Counted from the stretch's first letter, positions 7,960 to 17,847 are shown. The stretch is DNA of 64,000 nucleotides from Dactylosporangium sp. AC04546 (GCF_022095675.1 NZ_JAHYSG010000022.1:1-64000); one strand, 5' to 3'. Made by a program: numbers and translations. The notes: a model not told the origin generated them from the letters alone.

Positions 7960-10065
7960 GTGGCACGCCTTCGGGCACGGATCGAGCGAGCGGCCGCGCA
8001 GCATCGGCATACCGCTGCGCTGGTGGCCGCCGCTGGGCCGATCCTGGATGCCTACTCTCCCACCGCCGCGCCCGCCGAACAGTATGCCGAGCAGCACGAT
8101 CTTGCCGCCAGTCTGCGGGCCGACGCTGCCATGCTCGCGCCCGGGTGGCTCGGGGCGCAGCTTGACGCGCTCACGCCTGCCACGCCGCTCGGGGGGCCGC
8201 TGCCGCCCACCTTTGTCCGGGTCGGGCAGGCGCATCCGCTCGACGACGCGCGGTTCCCCGTCATTGTGCCGCTGCTGCGCGCCGGGCACATCGCTGTCGA
8301 CGCCGATGCTCGGGATGATCGGGTGGCCGGGCTGCTGCGGAGTCTCGTCGTGCGGCTGCTGGCCTCGTCGCCGCCCGGGTCGGTGCGGATCAGGGCCGTC
8401 GACGCCGAAGGGGCCACGTTCGGGTGGTTCACCGGCATCGAGGCGATCATGCCGCCGCCGGTCACCGACGCCGATGGGCTGCGGGCCGTGCTCGACGAAG
8501 GGGAGCGGTGGCTGGCGGCGAGGACGGACGGGCCGGCGCCGACCCTGCTCATCGTCATCGCCTCGCTGCCCGAGCTGACCGAGGGGCGCGACCTCGCGCG
8601 GATCGCCGGGCTCGCGCACGCCGGGCCAGCCGGACGACTCCATTTGATCGCGGCAGGGTGGCCGCCGCCCCCACTGACCGCGGAGACCACACAGGCGCCG
8701 CTGCCGCACGCGACCCAGATCGCGATCCGCAACCCGCATGCGTGGGTCGGCGACCCGCCGGGCACCACGTTCTCCGGCACCGGTGTCGGGCCGGCGAGAC
8801 TCAACGCTCCGGTGTACCTCGACGCCGACCCCCCAGCGGAGCTGGTCAGGCAGGTCTGCGCCCAGCTCGGCGGGCCGTGGACGGCGCCGCCCACCGCCGT
8901 CGGCGAGCCCAGCCGCACCGCCTGGCTGGAGTACGTAGGGGCTGCACAGCGCCTCGACGCTGTCCGGCGCGAGGTCATCGCCGTGGTGGCGGAGCACAAG
9001 GCCGCCCTGAAGTCCGCGAAAGACGATCTGGCCGCGATCCGGGGGAAGCTCGCGCAACACCAGGCCTTCCTCACCGACATCGCGAGCGAGGCGGGCGGCC
9101 GGCCCATCGACTACACCCCGTCGTGGCAGGAGATTCAGGCCGCGCACGCGGCGCTGACCGGTCCCCCGCGGCCTCCCGTTCGACCCCGTGGCGTCCCGAT
9201 GGCGCCGCCCCCGCCGCCGATGAGCGGCATCCCGCAGGGCACCTGGCCGCAGGGCCGAGGCCCGGTCAACGCCCCGCCGATCAGCGCGCCGCCGCTGCCC
9301 CCGGGCACCCCGGCCGTGCCCAGGGTCTCCGCGCCGCCCCACACGGGCGCGATCCTGACCGCCGGCGGCCAGCACACGGGCGTGCTCCCAGGGGCCGCAC
9401 CACGGCACGCCGCGCCCGCCAGCGGCATCCCGGGAAGCGCCATCCCGGGCGGCCAGACCGCCCCGCGCCACGCCGCGCCGCACTCGGCTCCGCCACACCC
9501 GACATCCGCCATGCCCGGCATGCCGCCCACGAGCGCCATGACCCACACAACTGGCAGCCTCCCGCGCGTTCCCGTCAGCGGGGCACCGCCACGCCCACCC
9601 GTCAGCGGCATGCCCTCCCCCGGCGGCGCAGGAGCCGTCGGCACCGGCGTTGTGAGCCCTGTAAGCGCCCCAGCGCCCGAATCAGTACCCGGAAGGACAT
9701 CGACTGCCCTCCGAGTCGCCGCCGCCGGTCTGAAGCAGTCTCAGGCCGCTCTCGCCGCCCCGGGCCGGCAGGCGGCGTCGACCCGGCGGATCTGGGTCAA
9801 CGCCGCGATCTACTTCGGCTTCGCGATGCTGGCCGCGATCGTGCAGATCCCGACCCTGCTCGCCGGCGAGCGCTTCAGCGAGATCAGCATCATCGCGCTC
9901 CCGTGCGCGCTGGTACTGCCGGCAATCGCCTTCGGCCTCGGCTGGCTCACGATCGGCGCGATGACCCGGCGCACGACATCGCGGACACCGGTCCTGGGCC
10001 TGGTGATCAGCCTGCTGGCGCTGATCCCGCTCCTGGTGTTCGGCGGCGTCCTGCTCCTCGGCTAG
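7960..10065 (+). CDS. FtsK/EccC-related protein lacking a P-loop, with coiled coil and C-terminal membrane helices
   Basis: A 701-residue protein. Residues about 85-260 align by eye with the second ATPase domain of the EccC in this window: GHIAVDADARDD here against GHVAVVGGTQSGKS there, followed in both by a leucine-rich helix and a strand ending in V-D. The Walker A lysine and serine are absent, so it should not hydrolyse ATP in the usual way. Residues about 335-375 look like a coiled coil, residues about 385-575 are a Pro/Gly/His-rich linker, and residues about 600-700 hold three hydrophobic helices. The GTG start has a strong purine tract 6-8 nt upstream. The stop codon lies inside a terminator stem. 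A structural or regulatory role near a secretion system is inference. Confidence 0.65.
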   Translation: MARLRARIERAAAQHRHTAALVAAAGPILDAYSPTAAPAEQYAEQHDLAASLRADAAMLAPGWLGAQLDALTPATPLGGPLPPTFVRVGQAHPLDDARFPVIVPLLRAGHIAVDADARDDRVAGLLRSLVVRLLASSPPGSVRIRAVDAEGATFGWFTGIEAIMPPPVTDADGLRAVLDEGERWLAARTDGPAPTLLIVIASLPELTEGRDLARIAGLAHAGPAGRLHLIAAGWPPPPLTAETTQAPLPHATQIAIRNPHAWVGDPPGTTFSGTGVGPARLNAPVYLDADPPAELVRQVCAQLGGPWTAPPTAVGEPSRTAWLEYVGAAQRLDAVRREVIAVVAEHKAALKSAKDDLAAIRGKLAQHQAFLTDIASEAGGRPIDYTPSWQEIQAAHAALTGPPRPPVRPRGVPMAPPPPPMSGIPQGTWPQGRGPVNAPPISAPPLPPGTPAVPRVSAPPHTGAILTAGGQHTGVLPGAAPRHAAPASGIPGSAIPGGQTAPRHAAPHSAPPHPTSAMPGMPPTSAMTHTTGSLPRVPVSGAPPRPPVSGMPSPGGAGAVGTGVVSPVSAPAPESVPGRTSTALRVAAAGLKQSQAALAAPGRQAASTRRIWVNAAIYFGFAMLAAIVQIPTLLAGERFSEISIIALPCALVLPAIAFGLGWLTIGAMTRRTTSRTPVLGLVISLLALIPLLVFGGVLLLG

Positions 10066-10090
10066 CCCGGAGGGCCCGGGCCAGCCGAGG
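10056..10090. terminator. Strong hairpin between convergent genes, containing the upstream stop codon
   Basis: Inverted repeat with arms at 10056-10070 and 10076-10090 (CCTCGGCTAGCCCGG and its near complement), 14 of 15 pairs and a 5-nt loop. The TAG stop of the plus-strand gene (10063-10065) is inside the left arm. No T-run follows; it may act in both directions between this gene and folE. Confidence 0.55.
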
Positions 10091-10142
10091 CAAGCCTCGA
10101 GGGCCAGCCGAGGAGAACGCGGGCCGGAGAAAAGGCCGAAGG

Positions 10143-10832
10143 CTAGCCGCGAAGAATCAGCGACATCGCCTCGGCCCGCGACTTCGCATCGTCACGAAGC
10201 AGGCCCCGGACAGCCGACGTGATCGTGCGCGAGCCGCCCTTCTGGATGCCCCGCATCGACATGCACAGGTGCTCACACTCGATCACGACGATGACGCCGC
10301 GCGGCGTGAGCTGCGACATCAGCAGGTCCGCGATCTGCGAGGTGAGCCGCTCCTGCACCTGCGGCCGCCGCGCATACACCTCGACGAGCCGGGCCAGCTT
10401 CGACAGCCCGGTGATCCGACCGTCGTGCCCCGGGATGTACCCGATGTGCGCCACCCCGTGGAACGGCAGCAGATGGTGCTCGCACATCGACATGACCTCG
10501 ATGTCGCGCACGAGGACGAGCTCCTCGTGGTCCGCCTCGAACGACGTGAGCAGCACCTGCGCCGGGTCGACCCGCAGGCCGGCGAACAGCTCGGCGTAGG
10601 CACGGGCCACCCGGGCCGGCGTCTTGCGCAGGCCGTCACGGTCGGGGTCCTCGCCGACGGCGATGAGGATCTCGCGGACGGCGTCCTCGATCCGCTTCAG
10701 GTCGACGTTGCGCTCGACCTCGACGCCGCCGAGCTTGCCGCTGACCAGGCGGGCGGCGACATGATCCAGTTCAGCACCAAGCCCGACGCCAACTTCCTCG
10801 GCGTCGGGCTCGGTGCTGCTGATCTCGCTCAG
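10143..10832 (-). CDS. folE: GTP cyclohydrolase I
   Basis: Converts GTP to dihydroneopterin triphosphate, the first step of folate synthesis. The core carries the zinc and catalytic motifs [24 protein letters not shown] and ECEHLCM. The conserved N-terminal region (reading [20 protein letters not shown] then [10 protein letters not shown]) is in frame and continuous up to the ftsH stop. Within it there is no ATG, GTG or TTG before the internal GTG at 10610, which would cut off that conserved part. The best start is CTG at 10832, overlapping the ftsH TGA (CTGA), with GGACGG about 6 nt upstream, giving 229 residues. Translational coupling to ftsH is likely. The product is certain; the start is inferred. 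Confidence 0.88.
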   Translation of the reverse strand: MSEISSTEPDAEEVGVGLGAELDHVAARLVSGKLGGVEVERNVDLKRIEDAVREILIAVGEDPDRDGLRKTPARVARAYAELFAGLRVDPAQVLLTSFEADHEELVLVRDIEVMSMCEHHLLPFHGVAHIGYIPGHDGRITGLSKLARLVEVYARRPQVQERLTSQIADLLMSQLTPRGVIVVIECEHLCMSMRGIQKGGSRTITSAVRGLLRDDAKSRAEAMSLILRG

Positions 10833-12829
10833 CGGTTGCCGTCCGGGTTGTCGCCGCCGCTCACGATCCGCACGGCTTCGGCGTCGCCGGCGAGGCTGAC
10901 CGGCTGGGTGACCTCGGAGCCGTTCGCGCCCGGCTCGCCGCGACGGCGACGACCGTTACCGCTGAACGGCGCCATCGGCGGCCGCTTGACCACACGGGCG
11001 CAGATGCGGGCCATGTCGCTCTGGGAGATGGTCTCCTTCTCCATCAGCTCGTCGACGATGTTGTCGAGGACGTCCCGGTACTCGACCAGGATCTCCCAGG
11101 CCTCGTCGTGCGCGATCTCGATCAGCGAGCGCATCTCGGCGTCGATCTCGGCGGCGACCTTCTCGGAGTAGTCGCGCTCGTGGCCCATGGTGCGGCCGAG
11201 GAACGGCTCGCCCTCGCCGGTGCCGTACTTGACGGCGCCCAGCTTGGCGCTCATGCCGTACTCCGTGATCATCGAACGGGCGAGCGCGGTCGCCTTCTCG
11301 ATGTCGTTGCCGGCACCCGTGGTCGGCTCGTGGAACACCAGCTCCTCGGCGGCGCGGCCGCCCAGTGCGTAGGCGAGCGTGTCGATCATCTCGGAGCGGG
11401 TCTGCGTGTACTTGTCCTCGGTCGGCAGCACCAGCGTGTGCCCGAGCGAGCGGCCGCGGGACAGGATGGTCACCTTGTGGACCGGCGCCGAGTGGGGCAG
11501 CGCCCAGGCGACCAGCGCGTGGCCGCCCTCGTGGTACGCGGTGACCTTCTTCTCGTGCTCGCTCATGACACGCGTGCGGCGCTCCGGGCCGGCGATGACC
11601 CGGTCGATGGCCTCTTCGAGGTAGTCGTTGGTGATCGCGCGCTTGTCGTTGCGCGCGGCCAGCAGCGCCGACTCGTTGATGACGTTGGCCAGGTCGGCAC
11701 CCGTGAAGCCGGGCGTGCGGCGGGCGACCGAGTCGAGGTCGACATCCGGCGTGAACGGCTTGCCCTTGGCGTGGACCCGCAGGATCGCCTTGCGGCCCTC
11801 CATGTCGGGCCGGTCGACGGCGATCTGCCGGTCGAAGCGGCCGGGGCGCAGCAGCGCGGGGTCGAGGATGTCGGGCCGGTTGGTGGCCGCGATCAGGATC
11901 ACGCCGCCCTTGGTGTCGAAGCCGTCCATCTCGACGAGCAGCTGGTTGAGCGTCTGCTCGCGCTCGTCGTGACCGCCGCCCATGCCGGCGCCGCGGTGGC
12001 GGCCGACGGCGTCGATCTCGTCGACGAAGACGATGGCGGGCGCGTTGGCCTTGGCCTGCTCGAACAGGTCGCGGACGCGGGAGGCACCGACACCGACGAA
12101 CATCTCGACGAAGTCCGAACCGGAGATCGAGTAGAACGGCACGCCGGCCTCGCCTGCGACCGCGCGGGCCAGCAGCGTCTTACCGGTGCCGGGCGGGCCG
12201 TAGAGCAGGACGCCCTTGGGGATCTTCGCGCCGAGCGCCTGGTACTTCGCCGGAGCCTGGAGGAAGTCCTTGATCTCGTGGAGCTCCTCGACGGCCTCGT
12301 CCGAGCCGGCGACGTCGGCGAACGTCGTCTTGGGCGTGTCCTTGGAGATCAGCTTCGCCTTGGACTTGCCGAAGTTGAGCACCCGCGAGCCGCCGCCCTG
12401 CATCTGGGACATGAACAGCAGCAACAGCACCACGAGCACCGCGATGGGCAACAGGTTGATCAGCAGGCTGATGAAGATGTTGTCCTGCGTGACATTGACG
12501 TTGTATTCCTGGAGCTTGCCGTCCGCCTTGAGCGTGGAGAGCTGGTTCTGCAGCTCGTCGGCGCTCTGGGCGGAGAACTGCCCCTGGATCTTGTTCGTCT
12601 TGGTGCCCTTGACTTCGACCTTGTTCTTCAGGTCCAGGTTGAGCGTCTGTTCCTTGTCCTGGATCACAGCCTTGGTGGCGTTACCCGACGTCAGCTGCTC
12701 CTGGACGAAGGACGTGTCCGCCTTCGTGTAGCTCGGGCCGGACGTGAAGAAGGAACTCAGCACGATGGCACCGATGATCACCAAGAGGATCCAGACCACC
12801 GGCCGCCGGAACAAACGGGTACGTTCCAT
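10829..12829 (-). CDS. ftsH: ATP-dependent zinc metalloprotease FtsH
   Basis: Membrane-anchored AAA+ protease that degrades misfolded and regulatory membrane and cytosolic proteins. Two membrane helices (about 10-30 and 120-142) flank a periplasmic domain. The AAA module has Walker A GPPGTGKT near residue 209, Walker B FVDEID and the SRH region. The zinc site HEGGH lies near residue 431. The 666-residue length and the polar Arg/Gly-rich C-terminal tail are normal for actinobacteria. The ATG start is clear. It sits between hpt (upstream) and folE (downstream, overlapping the stop), an order shared with other actinobacteria. Confidence 0.97.
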   Translation of the reverse strand: MERTRLFRRPVVWILLVIIGAIVLSSFFTSGPSYTKADTSFVQEQLTSGNATKAVIQDKEQTLNLDLKNKVEVKGTKTNKIQGQFSAQSADELQNQLSTLKADGKLQEYNVNVTQDNIFISLLINLLPIAVLVVLLLLFMSQMQGGGSRVLNFGKSKAKLISKDTPKTTFADVAGSDEAVEELHEIKDFLQAPAKYQALGAKIPKGVLLYGPPGTGKTLLARAVAGEAGVPFYSISGSDFVEMFVGVGASRVRDLFEQAKANAPAIVFVDEIDAVGRHRGAGMGGGHDEREQTLNQLLVEMDGFDTKGGVILIAATNRPDILDPALLRPGRFDRQIAVDRPDMEGRKAILRVHAKGKPFTPDVDLDSVARRTPGFTGADLANVINESALLAARNDKRAITNDYLEEAIDRVIAGPERRTRVMSEHEKKVTAYHEGGHALVAWALPHSAPVHKVTILSRGRSLGHTLVLPTEDKYTQTRSEMIDTLAYALGGRAAEELVFHEPTTGAGNDIEKATALARSMITEYGMSAKLGAVKYGTGEGEPFLGRTMGHERDYSEKVAAEIDAEMRSLIEIAHDEAWEILVEYRDVLDNIVDELMEKETISQSDMARICARVVKRPPMAPFSGNGRRRRGEPGANGSEVTQPVSLAGDAEAVRIVSGGDNPDGNR

Positions 12830-13029
12830 GTTGTCGTCGGGCGCACGCGGCGCCCGGCCCCTCCATCCGTAAGGCCGTCAACCGCGCCGGACCCACTGTG
12901 CCGACGCGATGCCTAGAAGCGTCCGCGAAGACGCTCGCGACCATTTGACGGTACACCGTGGCACCGACAGTCGCGGATCGGCGTCGGGCCGGTGGGAGGG
13001 GCTCTCAGCAGACTCTCAGCAAAAGCTGG

Positions 13030-13605
13030 TCAGCCGCGCCCATACACGGAGGGTTTGAGCACTCCGACAAACGGCAGGTCGCGGTAGCGCTCTCCGTAGT
13101 CCAAGCCGTATCCGACCACGAACTCACTGGGAATGTCGAATCCGACATACCGCACAGGAATGGACACACGCAGGGCGTCGGGCTTGCGCAGGAGCGCGAC
13201 GACGTCCACCTTCGCCGCCGAGCGGCTCTCGAGGTACTTCAGCAGCCAGGAAAGCGTGAGCCCGGAGTCGACGATGTCCTCCACGACGATCACGTGCCGC
13301 CCGGCGATGTCCTGGTCCAGGTCCTTGAGGATCCGCACCACGCCCGACGAGGTCGTGCCCTGCCCGTACGACGAGACGGCCATGAACTCGAGCTCCACCG
13401 GCGGCCCGATCCGCCCGAGCGCCCGGGCGAAGTCCGCCATGAACATGACGGCGCCCTTCAGGACCCCCACCAGCAGCACGGACTCGGCATCGGCGTAGTC
13501 GGCGGCGACCTGCTTGGCGAGGTCTGCCGTCTTCTCCCGGATCTGCTCCTCGGTGACGATGATGTGGTCGATGTCGGACGAATGCCAGGTGGTGCCGTCG
13601 GCCAT
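13030..13605 (-). CDS. hpt: Hypoxanthine phosphoribosyltransferase
   Basis: Purine salvage enzyme transferring phosphoribose from PRPP to hypoxanthine or guanine. The 191-residue length is typical. The PRPP-binding loop [14 protein letters not shown] is present, along with the flexible-loop region ([11 protein letters not shown]) and the C-terminal base-binding [15 protein letters not shown]. The ATG start gives the usual N-terminus. It belongs to the minus-strand run dacB-zincin-tilS-(ggt)-hpt-ftsH-folE, with about 200 nt before ftsH. Confidence 0.95.
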   Translation of the reverse strand: MADGTTWHSSDIDHIIVTEEQIREKTADLAKQVAADYADAESVLLVGVLKGAVMFMADFARALGRIGPPVELEFMAVSSYGQGTTSSGVVRILKDLDQDIAGRHVIVVEDIVDSGLTLSWLLKYLESRSAAKVDVVALLRKPDALRVSIPVRYVGFDIPSEFVVGYGLDYGERYRDLPFVGVLKPSVYGRG

Positions 13606-13662
13606 GCTGCCTAGCGTGCCGTATCGGCGGAGCCGGATCGACGCCGGGGCGCCAGATGTGGC

Positions 13663-15273
13663 CTAGTACCCAAGCGCGGCACCGTCGGCCCGCGGCTCCG
13701 AGCCGGCCACATATCCGACATCCGTGCGCCAGATCGCCTGTCCGTAGCCGAACGAACCCGGAGCGTCGACGACGGTGACCTCATGGCCGCGCCGTCGCAG
13801 GCCCTCGACCTCGCCGGCCAGGCCCGGCTCGACCTGCACCTGCTTGCCCGTGTGCCAGTACCAGCGCGGCCGGTCGAGGGCCGCCTGCGGGTCCAGCCGG
13901 TCGTCGACGGTCGACAGCACCACCTGGAGGTGGCCCTGAGGTTGCATGTGGCCACCCATCACGCCGAACGGCCCGACCGGCGCGCCGCCCCGCGTCAAAA
14001 AGCCCGGGATGATCGTGTGGAACGGCCGCTTGCCGGGCGCGACCACGTTCGGGTGATCCTCGTCCAGCACGAACCCGGCGCCGCGGTTCTGCAGCGAGAA
14101 GCCCGTGCCCGGGACCACGACATGGGAGCCGAATCCCATGTAGTTGGACTGGATCAGGCTGACCATGCGCCCGTCGGCGTCGGCCGTGCACAGATAGACC
14201 GTGCCGCCCCGCTGCGGCTGCCCGGCCGGGTGCTCGCCGGCCCGTTCGCCGATCATGCCTCGGCGGATGCTGAGGTACCGCGGGTCGAGCAGCTCCGGCA
14301 CCGGGTGGAACGCCGGGTCGGCCACGTGCGCGTGCGCGTCGGCGAACCCGAGCTTGATCGCCTCGATCCGCTGGTGCAGGTCCGCCGTCTCATCGAGCCC
14401 GTCGAGCAGGCCCAGCGCGATCAGCGCCGCGATGCCCTGCCCGTTCGGCGGCAGCTCCCACACCTCGTGGCCGTGGTACGCCATGGAAATAGGGTCGACC
14501 CAGGTCGAAGCGTGACCGGTCAGGTCGGCCTCCCTGAGCAGGCCGCCGGTGCGCTCGGCATGCGTCACGAGCGCCTCTGCCAGCGCTCCCGAATAGAAAG
14601 AGGAGGCAGTTGTACCGCTGATCGAGCGCAACGTGCGTGCGGCGTCCGGGTTGCGGAATCGCTCGCCCACCCGTGGCGCACGGCCACCCGGCGTGAAGAC
14701 ACGCGACCACTCGGCGAACTCCGGGCCGTCGAGCGCCGCGTGCACGACGTCGGCGGCGCGGCCCCAGTGGTGCGCGACCAGCGGCGAGACGGGGTAGCCG
14801 TGCTCGGCATAGGCGATCGCGTCCTCGAAGAGGTCCGCGAAGGGCAGGTTGCCGAAGCGTTCGTGCAGGTCACGCCAGCCGGCCGGGGCGCCGGGGACGG
14901 TCACGGGCAGCCAGCCGCGGGCTGGCATGACCTGCGCTGCGGTTGCCTGCGTGCCGCCGAGCGCGCCCGTGGCCTGGGCTTTCGGCTCCCGTTCGAGGAC
15001 GAGGTCGCGCGTGAGCAGGGCCGGCGAGCGCCCGGAAGCGTTCAGGCCGTACAGTCGGGAACCATCCCAGACCAGGGCGAAGAGGTCGCTGCCGATGTCG
15101 TTCGAGCCGGGCTGGACGATCGTGAGCGCGACGGCCGTGGCGATCGCGGCGTCGACCGCGTTCCCGCCGCGGCGCAGCACGGCGAGCCCGGCCGAGGCGG
15201 CCAACGGCTGGCTGGTGGCCACGACGCCGCGGGGGGCGAACACGGCCTGGCGCGGGTGAGCATCTTTCGACAC
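13663..15273 (-). CDS. Gamma-glutamyltransferase family protein
   Basis: Ntn-hydrolase of the gamma-glutamyltranspeptidase family, which matures by self-cleavage and transfers or hydrolyses gamma-glutamyl groups from glutathione-like compounds. The N-terminal region GGNAVDAAIATAVAL and GSNDIGSDLFALV fits the large subunit. The predicted cleavage/catalytic threonine is in RGGTVYLCTADADG near residue 356, starting a small subunit of about 180 residues, and the family GGHMQPQGH motif follows. No signal peptide is seen, so the enzyme is likely cytoplasmic. The GTG start is supported by a TAAGAT box 6 nt upstream. It interrupts the tilS-hpt neighbourhood that I recall as contiguous in mycobacteria, so it may be a lineage-specific insertion. 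Confidence 0.88.
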   Translation of the reverse strand: MSKDAHPRQAVFAPRGVVATSQPLAASAGLAVLRRGGNAVDAAIATAVALTIVQPGSNDIGSDLFALVWDGSRLYGLNASGRSPALLTRDLVLEREPKAQATGALGGTQATAAQVMPARGWLPVTVPGAPAGWRDLHERFGNLPFADLFEDAIAYAEHGYPVSPLVAHHWGRAADVVHAALDGPEFAEWSRVFTPGGRAPRVGERFRNPDAARTLRSISGTTASSFYSGALAEALVTHAERTGGLLREADLTGHASTWVDPISMAYHGHEVWELPPNGQGIAALIALGLLDGLDETADLHQRIEAIKLGFADAHAHVADPAFHPVPELLDPRYLSIRRGMIGERAGEHPAGQPQRGGTVYLCTADADGRMVSLIQSNYMGFGSHVVVPGTGFSLQNRGAGFVLDEDHPNVVAPGKRPFHTIIPGFLTRGGAPVGPFGVMGGHMQPQGHLQVVLSTVDDRLDPQAALDRPRWYWHTGKQVQVEPGLAGEVEGLRRRGHEVTVVDAPGSFGYGQAIWRTDVGYVAGSEPRADGAALGY

Positions 15274-15279
15274 CGAATG

Positions 15280-15285
15280 ATCTTA
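15280..15285 (-). promoter_or_regulatory. Predicted -10 box (TAAGAT), leaderless start at 15273
   Basis: TAAGAT on the minus strand with a 6-nt gap to the GTG of the gamma-glutamyltransferase gene; no Shine-Dalgarno is visible. Confidence 0.5.
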
Positions 15286-15327
15286 GGTGTACCGCCGGTG
15301 CTCCGCATCCGTAGCCGTCAATGCAGA

Positions 15328-16302
15328 TCAGTGCCGGTGCAGCAGGCGGCCCTCCGACCGCGCGACACTGATGCCGCCGGGCAGGGCGGCCGGTCCCTGC
15401 CCACGCCAGTCCGTGACGAGCGCGTCGAGCGCGGCCACGTGCCGATGCGAGAGCAGGCCGCCGGGCACGCCGAGGCGGCGCACCCAGGCGTGCAGCACGC
15501 GGGTGCGCACCGGACCCGGCAGCCGCTCGAGCTCGGCGACCGACAGCGCGGCCGGGCCGTCGAGGGCCTTCTCCAGGGCGTCGGCGGCCAGCTCGTCGAG
15601 GTACTCGGTGTCGGCCCCCACCAGCCGCGCCGTGCGGGCGAGGTTGTCGACGACCCGGGCGCCCAGGGCGTCGACGATGGGGCGCAGGCGCGAGCGGGCA
15701 TACGCGGGGTCGCTGTTGTGCGGATCCTCCCACCAGGTCAGGCCGTCGGCCTCACACGCCAGCCGGGTGTCGGCCCGGCTGACGTCGAGCAGCGGGCGCA
15801 CGAACGTCACGCCGTGCCACTCGCGGCGTTCCGGCATGCCCGCCAGGCCGCGCGGCCCGGAGCCACGGGTGAGGGCGAGCAGCACCGTCTCGGCCTGGTC
15901 GTCGCGGGTGTGGCCGAGCAGCACCAGCGCCGCCCGGTGGGCCTTGGCCGAGGCGACCAGCGCCGCATACCGCGCGTCGCGCGCCGACGCCTCCGGCCCG
16001 CCCGGACCGGACACCGTCACGCTGCGCACGTCCACCGGCGCGAACTCCCGCTCGCGCGCCCACCCGGCCAGCCGCGCCGCGCGGTCGGCCGAGCCGTCCT
16101 GCAGCCCGTGGTCGACGGTGACCAGCCCGCATCGCACATGCATCCGCTGGGTCACGAACCGCGCCGCGACCGCCAGCGCCAGCGAGTCCGCCCCGCCGGA
16201 GCAGGCGACGAGCACGACCTCACCCGGCTCGAGCCGAGGCTCGCCCAGGCCTCGCCGGACGGCATTGCGCACGGCCGCCACGGCGGGCGCCAACGCCGCC
16301 AT
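15328..16302 (-). CDS. tilS: tRNA(Ile)-lysidine synthetase
   Basis: ATP-dependent enzyme that converts the wobble C of the CAU-anticodon tRNA-Ile to lysidine, allowing AUA decoding. It carries the N-type ATP pyrophosphatase P-loop (ACSGGADSLAL, near residue 34), GHTRDDQAETVLL and the WWEDPHN region. At 324 residues it has a short C-terminal extension, as is common in actinobacteria. The ATG start lies 15 nt after the zinc metalloprotease gene, so the two are probably cotranscribed. Confidence 0.95.
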   Translation of the reverse strand: MAALAPAVAAVRNAVRRGLGEPRLEPGEVVLVACSGGADSLALAVAARFVTQRMHVRCGLVTVDHGLQDGSADRAARLAGWAREREFAPVDVRSVTVSGPGGPEASARDARYAALVASAKAHRAALVLLGHTRDDQAETVLLALTRGSGPRGLAGMPERREWHGVTFVRPLLDVSRADTRLACEADGLTWWEDPHNSDPAYARSRLRPIVDALGARVVDNLARTARLVGADTEYLDELAADALEKALDGPAALSVAELERLPGPVRTRVLHAWVRRLGVPGGLLSHRHVAALDALVTDWRGQGPAALPGGISVARSEGRLLHRH

Positions 16303-16317
16303 CCCGGTCGGCCGGGG

Positions 16318-17835
16318 TCAGCCGGTGCCGGCCGGCTTGTCCGGCCGCTCGCCGTCCCCGGCCTCACTGTCGGACGCGTGCCCGGCCTGCGCCGCGATGC
16401 CCTCGTCGAACGCACCGACCGGCTCCGGGACCTCCCCGGCGTCGGCCGCGGCCGCTTCCACGGCAGGCTCGACCACCGGCTCAGCGTTGGCGGCGGCCTC
16501 CTCGGCGGGCTCGGATAACGGCTCGACCTCCGCCGGCGGGGCCTCGTCGACCGGCGGGTCGGTCGGCTCGACGGCGACCGGCGCCGGCACGTCGGCCGGG
16601 GGCTCGACGTCTGCGACCACCTCGGCCGGCGTCAGGCCGGCCACCTCGGTCGTCTCGGCGACGCCGGCCTCCGCGGGGGCCTCGTCGATCGGCTCGGGCA
16701 CGGTCGGCACCGGCGCGGGCGGCACCTCGGTGACCGGCGCGGCGGCCGCCACGGACGCGGGCCGCACCGGCACCGGCCGGGTCAGGGCGCTGGAGCCCAG
16801 GACGCGCACGATCCAGGCCTCGGGGTCGCCCAGCTCGTCGAGGCGCGGGATGGTGAGCGGCGACTGCCAGAGCTTGTTGAACCCGTCCATGCCGACCCGC
16901 TCGACGACGGCGTGCACGAACTTGCGGCCCTCCGCATACTGCCGGAGCTTGACGTCGACGCCGAGCAGCTTGCGCACGACACGGTCGAGCGGGTTGCTGG
17001 CCTCGCGGCGCCGGTTGAACTTGGCGCGGATCTCCTCGACGCTCGGGATCACCTCGGGGCCGACGCCGTCCATGACGAACTCGGCGTGCCCCTCCAGCAC
17101 CGTCATGAGCGCCGTGAGCCGGTCGAGCACGGCCTTCTGCCCAGGGGTCTGCACCAGGTCGAGGACCGACACCCGGCTGTCGGGGTCGCGGACGACGTCG
17201 GCGAGGGCGCCGATGCCGCGGCGGACGCGCTCGGCGAGCTGGTCCTGGTTGAGCTGCGAGGCGTCGACGAATGCGCCGACCTCGCCCAGGAAGTAGCCCC
17301 GCATCCACGGCACGGCCGTGAACTGCACCCGGTGGGTCACCTCGTGGAGGCACACCCACAGGCGGAAGTCCCGCGAGTCGGCATTCAGCTTCCGCTCGGC
17401 CTCGACGATGTTCGGCGCGACGAGCAGCAGCTGGCCGGGGTCGCCGGAGAAGACCTCGTACTGCCCGAGGACCTTCCCCGACAGGTACGCCAGGACGGTG
17501 CCCGCCTGCACGCCCGTGAATCGGGAGCCGATGGCGCTGACGACAGCACCCGGCTGCTTGCCGCCCGCCAGCCGCTCGGCGAGGGGTTGGATGACCTGCC
17601 GGAGGCCCTCGATGTTGATGGCGGCCCAGTCGCGCCGGTCGACGACCCGCACCGGCGGTCCTTGGACCATGGCGCGGAGACCGGTGAAGGCCGTGACGTG
17701 GTCGGCCGCCTCGTCAGCCAGACCCCGCAGGTCGGCGACGGCGGCGGCGGCTTCTTCGTAGGAAACGGCGGGGCCGCTCTTGCCCAACGCCCCTGCGGTC
17801 GCTGCGGCCAGGTCCCAATCGACGAACTGCGCCAT
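16318..17835 (-). CDS. Zincin-like metalloprotease (DUF2342 / F420-biosynthesis-associated family)
   Basis: A 505-residue protein of the actinobacterial DUF2342 zincin family. It has the zinc motif HEVTH in WVCLHEVTHRVQF near residue 165 and downstream helices typical of the family. The last 150 residues or so are low-complexity Pro/Ala/Glu/Val, probably disordered. Substrate and physiological role are not established; the family is named only from sequence association with F420 genes. The start at ATG 17835 gives the family's N-terminus (MAQFVDWDLA) and has a TACGGT box 6 nt upstream. It precedes tilS in the same direction. Confidence 0.85.
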   Translation of the reverse strand: MAQFVDWDLAAATAGALGKSGPAVSYEEAAAAVADLRGLADEAADHVTAFTGLRAMVQGPPVRVVDRRDWAAINIEGLRQVIQPLAERLAGGKQPGAVVSAIGSRFTGVQAGTVLAYLSGKVLGQYEVFSGDPGQLLLVAPNIVEAERKLNADSRDFRLWVCLHEVTHRVQFTAVPWMRGYFLGEVGAFVDASQLNQDQLAERVRRGIGALADVVRDPDSRVSVLDLVQTPGQKAVLDRLTALMTVLEGHAEFVMDGVGPEVIPSVEEIRAKFNRRREASNPLDRVVRKLLGVDVKLRQYAEGRKFVHAVVERVGMDGFNKLWQSPLTIPRLDELGDPEAWIVRVLGSSALTRPVPVRPASVAAAAPVTEVPPAPVPTVPEPIDEAPAEAGVAETTEVAGLTPAEVVADVEPPADVPAPVAVEPTDPPVDEAPPAEVEPLSEPAEEAAANAEPVVEPAVEAAAADAGEVPEPVGAFDEGIAAQAGHASDSEAGDGERPDKPAGTG

Positions 17836-17841
17836 GAACCA

Positions 17842-17847
17842 ACCGTA
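17842..17847 (-). promoter_or_regulatory. Predicted -10 box (TACGGT), leaderless start at 17835
   Basis: TACGGT on the minus strand with a 6-nt gap to the ATG of the zincin gene. Confidence 0.5.

Noticed and set aside
7595..7978. Minus-strand frame with a short hydrophobic segment in the divergent region
   Set aside because: Overlaps the start of the divergent gene at 7960 and lacks ribosome site or family resemblance.
10143..10832. Frameshifted or truncated folE
   Set aside because: The conserved N-terminal region continues in the same frame upstream of the internal GTG; only the initiation codon is unusual.
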